A stretch of 64,000 nucleotides of DNA. Source: Capitulum mitella. Its lineage: Eukaryota > Arthropoda > Thecostraca > Pollicipedomorpha > Pollicipedidae. Numbering within the stretch: position 1 is the first letter of the stretch; every line of letters begins with the position of its first letter. Both the position numbers and the translations under genes were made by a program. Location: contig CP099846.1 in the NCBI GenBank assembly GCA_030062745.1, positions 9,297,432 through 9,361,431 of the forward strand, written 5' to 3'. This document shows positions 37,181 to 47,148 of this stretch, piece after piece. A model generated the notes under the pieces. It saw only the letters and a program-made list of their open reading frames with translations. It was not told the DNA's origin and searched no databases.

Positions 37181-37327
37181 TGACTAACTTTTTTTATTTT
37201 AAAGATAATTTATATCGCATTACTTATTTCCCCAACTTTTTTTATTACTCTTGGTTGGACGTTGAGTCCGACCGACGACCAATCAGCGTCGAGATCTCAC
37301 GTAAACAAACTATTTAACGCAGAAACG

Positions 37328-37894
37328 TCAAAAATCCCTCCGCGAGCGTCTGGCGGTTAGCATACCAGTGACGACGCAATCTGTTTCGGGGGAAATAATG
37401 CCTGTTTCGGGTTTTTCCGGCTGAAATCGTAAGTAGTATTTATCAGTATTGCATTTGAAGCGCCATGCAACCGCTACTACGATTATTTTCTCTCGAAATA
37501 AGTGCTCGGTCAAAATCTTACTGTTGACCAATTTGATATGAGGGTTAATGCTGTTGAGATATGCCTGGAACTCTAAGAGAGAATCGGTACCATGGGGCCA
37601 AATCACGAACGTATCGTCAACGTAGCTAGGGCAAAATAGGGGCTCCCTAGGGGCCAGTGACATCACTTTGTATTTAAAATCCTCCATGAACGCATTGATC
37701 AAAACAACAGACAAACTTAAACGCATGGGAGCTGCCTCCACCTGAACGAAATACTCCCCTTGGCATTTGAAGGGTCGGCAATCCAAACACATCTCCATTA
37801 CCGTGCGAATGGCTTCGACACCAAGCTCCGATCGATCTGAAAGACTGCCATCCAAAGATAGCGTTTCAGATATTACCTCGATCGCCTCAGCCAC
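37328..37894 (-). pseudogene. Penelope-like element reverse transcriptase fragment (palm)
   Basis: The 188-codon frame contains CPSYVDDTFVIWPHG, with the RT box YVDD, followed by LLEFQAYLNSINPHIKL, and upstream QVEAAPMRLSLSVVLINAFMED. This order matches Penelope-like RTs (QxxGaaMGSPlSp--aNifME, RYVDDtfvi, LN--hp-IkFT). The 'MGSPLSP' box is eroded to MRLSLSV, so the enzyme would not be functional. The last about 50 residues no longer look like RT. Penelope-like elements encode an RT related to telomerase. Confidence 0.7.
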
Positions 37895-38279
37895 GGGAAC
37901 CTTCGTGAAAAGTGAAATACGTCAAAACTTACCAGCAGATGAGATACCGCAACTTGGATTTTAGGCAGTTGGTTCGCAAATGCAGCTGAATTCGGAACGG
38001 TGTACACAGACTTCCCTGAAATAGCGTGCACCAAATTTGACGCCGATTAAACGAGTCTCTGATAGTTTTTATGTGCGCTTAATAGTGATACTTAACAATG
38101 GAAAGAACAGAAGATGTCGTGTATTACAATAATTTTGCAGAACAAACAGCCGGATGCCATATTGCAATGTTTTTACTGTTAATGGAGTGCATGATGACGC
38201 AATAATGGCATAAATTTTGGAGGGATCCAAGAAGTCCGTTGGATGTTGGCCGTGGACGTAAAGCATAGGAGTCGATTAG

Positions 38280-38690
38280 TATTCTTTTGACTGGTCCCAC
38301 CCAATGTTGATTTTGGCCCCCAATGTCGGTCTACCCCGCATATTTTCCGCCATTTTTAAAGGAGAATGAGCGATAACAACAAAAAGAACGACTGCAATAG
38401 ATGACAGAAATGCAGAAAGTCAAGAATAAAGTATAAAGCGGTGTAGCTATCTATCTATATTTGTATCTATATGCCTGGAGATAAATGCATTTTTTATTTG
38501 ATAAATAGTAACAAAAAGTTGTAAATTTTCATTGGTCAAAGTAAAGCGGGCCGAATCCGTCGAGAAACCTCCATTTGGGGGAGGTTAGGATGTCGGGCCC
38601 TGGCCTGGGTACTCCCAGTCATTTACAGAAATCGACCCCCTGACCTAAAGTGTCATTTCTGGGGTCAGTTTTGAGTGTCATTCCATTTGG
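38280..38690. repeat. Dispersed repeat, copy A
   Basis: Diverged copy of the sequence at 38880-39310: shared segments include 'ATAGTAACAA', 'TTTGGGGGAGGTTAG', 'TGTCGGGCCC' and 'ATTTACAGAAA'. It has a short TCTA-rich microsatellite where copy B has (AT)n. Confidence 0.75.
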
Positions 38691-38879
38691 ATGTCATTTC
38701 TGGAATAATGAACTTGCGGTGAACGATGCCACCAGTTTTGGTAAAGATCCAATGAAACTATTTGATATTGACCTTCAGTGGCCTTGAACTTTGACAGTGA
38801 AGAACTCATGAATGCTTGAGTGTCTCAGTCTATGACCTAGTACGTTGAATAGGTCTGAAATTGGCCTATCATCCCGCAA

Positions 38880-39073
38880 AGCAAGGGTGTCGATTTGTAC
38901 TCTTGAGGGGGCCCATCCATGGTTGGTTTGGGCTCCTCCAATATTTTCTTCCAGTTTAAAGGGAACTGGGCAAAAATAATGAAAGAAAAGGCCGAAATAG
39001 ATAAAGATAGGCAGAAAGAACAGAATGAAGCATAAAGTGATGTATCTGTCTATCTTTCTATTTGCTATATATG

Positions 39074-39138
<65 letters not shown>

Positions 39139-39310
39139 GAGATGTACGCAATCTTCTTTTCGAAAAATAGTAACAAGAACTCAAAAATTTCCATTGATCA
39201 AAATAAGGTGGGGTAAATTCATTGAAAAACCCACATTTGGGGGAGGTTAGGTTGTCGGGCCCACGGCTCGGCCCACCCAATCATTTACAGAAACTGACGT
39301 TCCTACCGCA
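38880..39310. repeat. Dispersed repeat, copy B, with (AT)n
   Basis: Second copy of the same repeat, with a (AT)n microsatellite at about 39074-39132. A more distant third relative seems to lie near 41150-41320, including 'AACATTTGGGAGTGGTTTAGG'-like sequence. Non-coding. Confidence 0.75.
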
Positions 39311-39449
39311 AAGTTTCGCTGAAACTGAAATAGTCCGGAATGTGTCATTTGGAATGTGAATATGAATGTGAATCTAACTCGATAGACGTCCTATTTGTAA
39401 GGCCTTGGGTCCCCAGCCCCAGCCGTTATAAACCAGGGGACCTCTCAAA

Positions 39450-39650
39450 CGTCCAGAGTTCATAATGTCCAAAATTACGAAACGTTCATAACATCCAAAA
39501 CTGCGAAAACGACCAGTGTGCAAAGCCCTTAATATCTATAGCTCATAATACCTAATATTCATTATGCCTCATTGTCAAAATGTCCGTGGCTCATAAGATC
39601 AACAGCTCATAAGGTCCAGTATTCATTGTCCACATTTCAAAGTGCGTATG
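39450..39650 (+). repeat. Degenerate short-period repeat
   Basis: Variants of 'TTCATAATGTCCAAAA' recur about eight to ten times with a spacing near 20 bp. Confidence 0.6.
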
Positions 39651-40565
39651 ATATGATCGTGTTTCCCCTCTGGCCAGGGCCCTCTGTTATTGTGCAGTAC
39701 CTTGCTCTGTATGACCTCGCACGTGCGTGCGTTTCAAATATGCACGCATTCGGGGCCGATCTGCCATGGTGTGCGATCGGTTAGGATTACCGGGACGAAA
39801 AGTGCATGTCGGGACTTCAGACTTGCGGAACTTGTCGGTCGTCTCGTGCCTAAAGGGAAGTCCTCAAGATCTACAACGAGCAAGAGGGGAGTCCTCAGGA
39901 TCTTGTCTTCAGGGACATCAGTTAAGGTATTGTGTTCCTGTCGACTAAAATAGAAATGCTGACAACGTTAGTCACAGGAGATGCATTCTCATTGTATGAT
40001 GCCTTCTCATTAAGGTCTTAAAATTGAGTCTTACCATTACGTCTGGTCATGTGCTGCAATTGTTGAGAAACTTCAAACTTCGAGTGTTTGCAAAGTTGTT
40101 AAGATGCTCTATGACCATGCACCATATAGCCCAAAAAATTAACTTTAATTGGTGTAGCAGCTAGGCTAAAATCTTTCTTCCATGACATGATGGTGATGAC
40201 AAGAAAATGAGTAAATGGGTATAACTGAAAAAGATTATGAGTGTATCTTTAAATGGTGCATCGTATTTGCACCAAACATGTATTTTCTTACAAAAAAGGG
40301 ATAAAAATGGTGTACTGGGATGTTGTAAGGCAAATGCATAAGATGCACTGCTGCACAATGTTGCACCAAGAAATGCAAGAAGTGCAGAAATTATTGAAGA
40401 ATAAAGAAAGTTGTTCCATCCAATGGCAACTAGGCCTTTTGACAAGATCATTTCCAAGGCTGGAATACTTTGCCTCATATTATGCCAGTGGATATTTTGT
40501 GTGATGTCAGAAATGTTTAATAATGAAGAGTTTCATGACAGATAGCAATGTGAGTTATATGTAGT

Positions 40566-40612
<47 letters not shown>

Positions 40613-42499
40613 TGAAATGTATCTGCTATCGTATAGCCTACCATATACCTAATACATATGCATATATATATACACAAACATATATGTAGCAAAAGTGGTC
40701 AACATAAATGTGCAAATGTGATATGTTACCCATCTTTATTTTGGCTGGTGAATATACAAAAGTCAAATTGCTCATTCAGGATGGGCAGCTGATTGATAAT
40801 CCAGATGTGTTATAAACAACAAGTCATTAATAAACATTACTTCAATATGGTTGTTAAATGAACATGTGGCGTTGGCCTTTTTTGTTTCAGAAGAAGTTAA
40901 TTTATTTCACTCAGTGCTTATTGCCTCTGCTTCATTTTGGCAGCTTCTGCTTTACTCTAGCCTATGATTAAATTTTGTTGTTGTTGGGCTGAGTTGGCTG
41001 TGCCATTGGTGAGGACACTGAAGCACTATGGCATGGGTAAGCTACCAGTGGAGCATGTTGTGTGGCACTGGCAAATCTAGGGGAGGACATTGGGGCCATG
41101 GTCCTCCTTCCTTTTGCCAGGAAAGGGGACCAGCATATCTTTTGAGCCCCCATCTTGGGAAATAAAAATATATGATTTGTTTTTGTGTTCAAAACACTTA
41201 AAAATGTATGTGTTAATGTAAAAATGTAAGTGTTCAAAAATGGTGAAATGAAATGGCCAAAATCCAGGGAGAAATCAACATTTGGGAGTGGTTTAGGTTA
41301 CATGGATAGAGGTTTGTTCCCCCCCCCCCTAGCACATGATCTTAATCCATGTTTGTGCAGGGAGATATGTGCTGCCCCACAACCAACTACATGTCACAGC
41401 CTCATCTCTTTATCTATCACCTAGATGCTTTTCTACATGCCCAGGCATGGTGGCCCACTGAGGTTTTTCAAACATTGCAAGGGGAAGAACTAATGGAGTG
41501 CCACAAATATTCATTAACCTTTTCCTTGGTCTTTTCTAAAAGTAACCTGAAAGCTTTGACTGTAGATCAGGTCGGGTCAAGTCATCCTGTTTCCAAAAGC
41601 CCCTGTGATTAGAAATACAAGATATCAGAGCAACACTCTTTGATTAGAGACCCTGACAGTCGCAACAAATCATCTCTCAGATTTATTGGAAACTTCTGGG
41701 TCATCGACATAAGGTTAATGAGCATTTTCATCATGTCTTTTTCTCGTAAATTGACGATTTTTTCCGGCGTTTTGTGTGTGAGGTGATGGCCACTTCCATT
41801 GATTGTCATTGGGCCAAGTATCACTGGCTTCCAATCATTGACCTGAGATCGGGTCAGCAATAACAGTTATGAGCGAAAATGTACCGCCATCGAAATCGGC
41901 GAGGAATGACTTTTCACGATCGACTTGTCATGATTCGGTCAAGCTCTAGTTGTCACAACGTTCTAACAGTATGCCTATTTTTATTGCGCCACCTCTGCTG
42001 CCCTGGAGTTGGGGGTGGGGGTTTCGTCAGCAACCCCCCAGTCGGGTGTGCCGATTGCCAGTCGGGCGTGGGTTAATAAGAGATTTCAACCCAACGCGAC
42101 GTCTTTCAGCAATGGTCCTAAAATATTTGAACGAACTATCTCTTTCCCCCATTCTGCTTCTCGGTGCCGAAAAGCACTGCAGCTCACTGCAGCGAAATAT
42201 CGAGATATCGCACCGGGCACCTCCGACTCAATGTAGTCCATATAACGCAGTCAAAATATTCTTAACGGTACTAAATCACACAAAATGGATGTATATTCGC
42301 GTCGTGCACGCGGAATGGGTGACATCTGGTGGCAAGAACGCTAACTGGAGAGAAAAGGTTTGCGCCAAAAGATGGGGCTAAGTCAAGCGAATGAAGCAGT
42401 TTTCTGTGTTCTAAATCTATGTTAGCACACAATAACGACGTCATTACCGTCATCTGTGGTCTCACAAACCTGGAATATATTATTCTTGCACGTGACTCA
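39651..42499. other. AT-rich non-coding stretch
   Basis: No gene is supported. It contains a (TA)n microsatellite at about 40568-40609 and several ATATAT-rich patches. Open frames under 145 codons lack domains. Confidence 0.45.
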
Positions 42500-43068
42500 T
42501 TCTAAGCGTGTTATGCTTGGGTGGTCCGACATACACGAAGTTGCTCCAGTACAACGAGAACCGGGTTCTTCCCATTGCCCTTTGTAAGAGCTTTCCACAG
42601 CGTGTGGTGTAACATATTTTGAGCAACTTTCACCTTGTCGCAAATCAGTTGAAAGTTTGCTTTATTTTTAAGTTCCCGCCGGTGCCACTTTTTGTGCGCG
42701 CATACTTGCAACACACTAGATCTAGAGTCGCTAACTGATAACTGATAACGGATAACTCAGCTCTCATTTCTCTTCTGTAGATCGCGAGGAACGGGGCAGT
42801 ACATTATCATCGCAGTTGAATCAACAGGGGTCGTACTAGGGCTGGAAATCGATAATAGTTTTCATCGTTATCGGTAAACGGTAGAATTTTACCCAATTAA
42901 CTGATAAGCGATAAATTTGTCGACTAAGTGGGGTTTATTATAGATTTTACATCATACCTTAATGAGTGGATCTGACGGAAGGGGGAGGGGATGGAGCGGG
43001 GGTACGTGTGGGACTCGGAGCTCATAAAATAATTACATCATTTCAGTCAGCCGGATACAGGAGACACA

Positions 43069-43660
43069 TCACACGCATGCTAATGCAATTTTAAGGAAAA
43101 ATGAGTATGATGTTCCGTAGTTAATTTGGAATGAGTTTTCAGGAAACACCAACAGGATTTTTCCAAACTTCGTCGTCACCGACGTCCCGTCAGTAGTCTC
43201 AGAAACTATGTCGCTATCCATGGACTGCCTGAACTCCCAACAGGGTTCTTCACGACTCCCACAGCTGTTTTGGCACCCATCCTTCCCACGATTCTTACCA
43301 TACCCAAGTCCCACTCTTTGTTTTGTTCGAGAACACCAGTGTGCATATGTCGACTTTTCCTCGGAATAACGCACTTACCATTTGACAAGGATAACCGCTT
43401 GCTGGTTCTCAGCTTCTTTTTCAGCTCCTTTGTAACATTAACATTCATTTTGGCAGCATATTTTAGCACCAGCTGGGTCAGTTTTATGATCTTCAGGCAT
43501 GACGGAGCCTCGGCCTGCTACAGCAGACCGAATTAAGGACCTGTTTGTAACAGCGTTGAGACCAAAGCCGTCTAAAGCCACGAGTTTTGCCAGCATTTCC
43601 CCCAACTTGTCTTTCATTAAGAATGTTTCTAGCCCTGGCTGGCTGCTACTTGTCTTCGTC
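43069..43660 (-). pseudogene. hAT-like transposase remnant, left arm
   Basis: Minus-strand pieces in two frames: one with LGEMLAKL then GRGSVMPEDHKTD, the next with VTKELKKKL, LSLSNGK and EWDLGMV. They parallel the right-arm copy and resemble the region around the first catalytic Asp of hAT transposases. The DEYTS motif kept in the right arm is replaced by NGKCV here, so the acid is lost. Frame breaks are present. Confidence 0.55.
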
Positions 43661-43849
43661 ATCTTGAAACTTGGCCCGTCTGTGTCTGTGTCACCGATCA
43701 AAATAATGTAAAGACAAGATAATATGTGATAATGTGCAAGATAATGTAAAGACACTATGACAGGACTCCGTTATCATTTGCAGAGCAAACACAAGGTTCA
43801 GATCGGTGACACAGAGACAGGTGGGCCAAGTTGCGAGAGAGAAGACAAG

Positions 43850-44345
43850 TAGCTGCCAGCCAAAGACAGAAACATTCTTTAAAAAAAGAAACGTTAGGGG
43901 AAATGCTAACAAAACTCTTGGACGGCTTTGGCTTCAACTTTGTTCCAAACAGTTCCTCTATTCTGTCTGCCGTAGCAGACCGAGGTTTCGTTATGCCTGA
44001 GGATCATGAAACTGACCTATCTTGTGCTGAAGTATGCTACCAAAGCTAAGGAAGATGTTACCAAGGAGTTAAAAGAGATTTCGGGAACCGGCAGACGGGT
44101 TTCCTTGTCTGTTGATGAGTACACTAGTCAGAAAAATTTACGATGTATGAAAATTCATGTCAGTGAACAAAACCAAGAGTGGAGCTTGGGTATGGTAAAA
44201 CTCATGGATAGCATGGATGCCAAGACCGCTGTGGGAGTCCCGAAGAATTTTGCTGGAGCTCAAATTGGCTCTGGATAGCGACATAGTTTCTGTGACTACT
44301 GACGGAGCGTTGGTGGCGACAAAGTTTGAAATAAACCCCGTTTGT
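43850..44345 (+). pseudogene. hAT-like transposase remnant, right arm
   Basis: Plus-strand pieces: LGEMLTKL and DRGFVMPEDHETD, then, after a frame change, VTKELKEISGT, RRVSLSVDEYTSQKNLRCM and EWSLGMVKLMDS. LSVDEYTS followed by a run of beta-strand-like residues is typical for the first catalytic Asp of hAT transposases. Further out, an hAT-like terminus CAGGGTTGGAAA (read on the minus strand) lies at 44610-44621. Only a small part of the transposase (normally over 500 residues) remains. Confidence 0.55.
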
Positions 44346-45045
44346 GTTTCTTGAAATCTCATGTCAAATAAACTATGGAGCCTCATGTCCGTTCTTACCT
44401 AAAATAGCATTGGTAAACCTGTGATGTGCCTGCTGAATCCGGCTGATAGGGCGTAATTATTTTATGAGTTCTCCACGTACTCACGCTCTTCCCCCCCCAG
44501 GCCCACCCATTTAGGTGTGATAGAAAATCTATAGTAAACCCCACTTTATCGGAAACTGAACAACTGGATAAAAATCTATCGTTTACTGATAAAAATGAAA
44601 GTCTGCCTATTTCCAACCCTGTTACGGCCGCTGTTGATGCAACTGCTGCGATATGTGCGATATCCTTGCGATACTCCGTTCCTTGCGGTCCACAGCTGAG
44701 ACGTGAGTTCCCATCGCCCTCCTCCTCCGCTGGCGACTCTAGATCTAGTGCTGATGACGCGAGTCACGGTGGCGACCTCCTGTCAGTTAAACCTAACATC
44801 TGCGCACAACAGCCAATCAGGGCATGGCGTTGCAAGCGCGCGCGCGCGAGTAAACGTGGCGCCGTCGGGAGCTCGAAAATATAGCAGAATTTCGGTTGAT
44901 TTGCGGCAGGGTGGTAAGTGGTTTAAATTATGTTGTACCACACCTTTTTGGAAAGCTCTTGCAAAAGGCTAATGGTTCCCTTTCGCGGTTCCCGTTGTTT
45001 TGGAGCAACGTCATTCATTTCCGAGCACCCCAATACTATACAGGT

Positions 45046-46070
45046 ATAGTCTTGAAACTAATTCTGCAGGATATGCAGATTTGGTGTTGTTTTTTTCATT
45101 TTTTAATTCTCAGTTTCATCGTTCACGGCGCGGGCCGGCAAAGGCCCGGTCGCGGGTCGCCCGGCCACTTGCCAGGCCTAGGGTCGAGAAGAGGCCGGTA
45201 TTGTGCTCCACCGACGTACTCCAGCCATCTTGAATTGCCTGTCGTCGGGTTCACCACCTGTGGCAAGAGGCTACTTGCGAAGCAGCTCGCCACAGTTTAC
45301 GTTAACGTAGACAGGAAAGACAAAATATCGATTGAGATCAAGACAGATAAAAATATAAAACTTAAGAGTGAGACAACGCCATGTATTACTCAGCTTACAA
45401 ACTTATCGGTCCACTACATAGGTACGAACAGCAGGGGGAGGAGGGCAGGTGGCCATTACCCACCACTTTTTGGTAAGTTTAGAAGTAGCCCTATGGAAAA
45501 TAAAGTCTGCCCCCTCTCCTTTCTGGATGCACCAACGCCCCAGCCAGTGGTTACAATGAGCTAATAACATGTTGCATTATGTAGACATACCTCTTTTTTG
45601 CTACGAATTTACGCAAAAGATCACATTTCTTTTGCCGGGAACGATTCTGGACGTCATCTTGAACGAGTATGACCGCATGGTTCAACGCACTTTTGAATAC
45701 TTTCATGGGTCTTTGTCCGTTTCTGCTGTAGTGAAGTCTGGCTTCTGCTTCGTATGTTAAACAAGTCCTACGGAGGTCATTATTGTTATTAGTTATATTG
45801 GCCGACTGGCTGGAGAATCATTGCTTTACACGAGCCGCCCAGTCACTGAAAATCGTGAACCATTCCGCCCAACCAAGCGACAACACTTTCCTCCGGGCCC
45901 CCCACCACGCGTTGAAGGGCTTCGATCAGGCGCAGATTGATAATTTGGCGTATCTCTGCCCACTCCGCTACTGTGCGCTGCTCGTCAGGCGTGGCCATCA
46001 GTGCACGATAGCGAGCAGCCAGCGCCTACCTATCCGGCGTCTCCTGGCCAGAGTGCTGGCTGCCAGGACG
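45046..46070. other. Unassigned non-coding stretch
   Basis: No gene is supported. The plus-strand frame at 44896-45564 spans the end of the inverted duplication and has no domain. A small CpG-rich patch lies around 45120-45200. Confidence 0.45.
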
Positions 46071-47148
46071 GACGTGAACTACATTTTCATAAAAAAAAAT
46101 TCAAAATTTTGAAATTTGTGAATACAGGGGAGGAAATGTTAAAATGGGGGGTACTTTTGGACTTCTTGTAACTCCGTTGTTTATCGACCGATTTCGATGA
46201 AACTGGCATGAATCGAGAGATTATGGATAGGGCTTTTACCATGGGTCCACAGATTTGAAATTTTGAGAAAATTCATGGGTGTTCACAGGGTTTGAAAAAT
46301 AGGAGGATTAGTTTTGTAACAACTGAATGAACAAAAGAGGCAAACACCCTTTTTGGCTTCTGCTAGTCATGTTATACTAAAGAAGTACAAATCACATTAC
46401 AGTGTTTGTATAATGTTAGCATAGGCGGTACCAGGGACATCAAAAAGGGGGAACTGTCATGGTCACACATTTCTCAGATCAACCTCTGACCTTTGACCTT
46501 AAATGACCTTCATTGGCCTTGGGGTCACTTGGAATGATCTCGTGTGCATGTAGTATTATCTGTAAACGTTTTCAGTGATTTGAATTCACTCCATTTCAAA
46601 AATTTCATTTTATGGCTATTGCGATATAGGGTACGCGCACTGACATTTTAGGTCATAGCTCCGTGACCCGACCTGATGTCAAGCTGAAACTTGGTACACA
46701 GGTAGAGAGCACCTTTCTACGTCATCTACATTCCGGGTTTGGCGTTTGAAAAAACGGCGCCGGAATTATAGCGAAAAAACAAATTTTGACTTTTGACCTT
46801 GACCTGACCTTGTAAAATGACCTCAGATAAACAAAATTACATCCGCACATTGCCCAACTTTTTAGCTATACATCCATATAAAATTTTAAGTTGTATCTTT
46901 AAAACTCTGTTTGTGGGAGACATTTTCCTTTTACCCTCAACATGGAAAAAAGTGGCATGAGGTGCCTCCCAAAAACGTTACCTGACTCCGCCCCTGAGCA
47001 AAATAAGATTTTGAAATTTTGTCACGGAACTTAGAAAGAATAGCTAGGAAAAGTCACCAAGTTTCGTGAAGCTGCGTTAAAAAGCTTGGAATTGGCAAGC
47101 AAAAAACCCGAGGGGGGCGGATTCAGCCCCTGCCGGGAATAGGGTTAA
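46071..47148 (-). mobile_element. TTAA-type MITE, copy 4, truncated and inverted
   Basis: Minus-strand copy of the same element family. One end is intact: CCGGGAATAGGG then TTAA at 47145-47148. The other end stops at about 46071 inside the element, lacking roughly 130 bp including the terminal inverted repeat and TTAA. Divergence from copies 1-3 is greater, consistent with age. Confidence 0.85.
46487..46499 (-). promoter_or_regulatory. Perfect DR1 motif in MITE copy 4
   Basis: TGACCT-T-TGACCT on the plus strand, the reverse complement of the AGGTCA DR1 found in copies 1 and 3. Function is untested. Confidence 0.45.

Larger units (their letters stand above)
42500..45045. repeat. Large diverged inverted duplication
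   Basis: The left arm (about 42500-43702) and right arm (about 43799-45045) are reverse complements with many differences, around a spacer of about 95 bp. Shared landmarks, outside in: 'GGAGCAAC' with 'GGAAAGCTCTT' , 'GCGACTCTAGATCTAGTG', 'CCCTGTTGAT/CTGTTGATG', 'GTGGGGTTTA', an hAT-like transposase segment, and 'GATCGGTGACACAGA' next to the spacer. Because flanking sequence outside the hAT end is also shared, this is a segmental inverted duplication and not just two inserted elements. Confidence 0.85.

Noticed and set aside
42837..44621. The inverted repeat considered as one hAT element with long terminal repeats
   Set aside because: Similarity extends about 300-400 bases beyond both putative termini, so an inverted segmental duplication explains it better.
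44896..45564. 222-codon plus-strand frame
   Set aside because: It straddles the edge of the inverted duplication and unrelated DNA and shows no domain.
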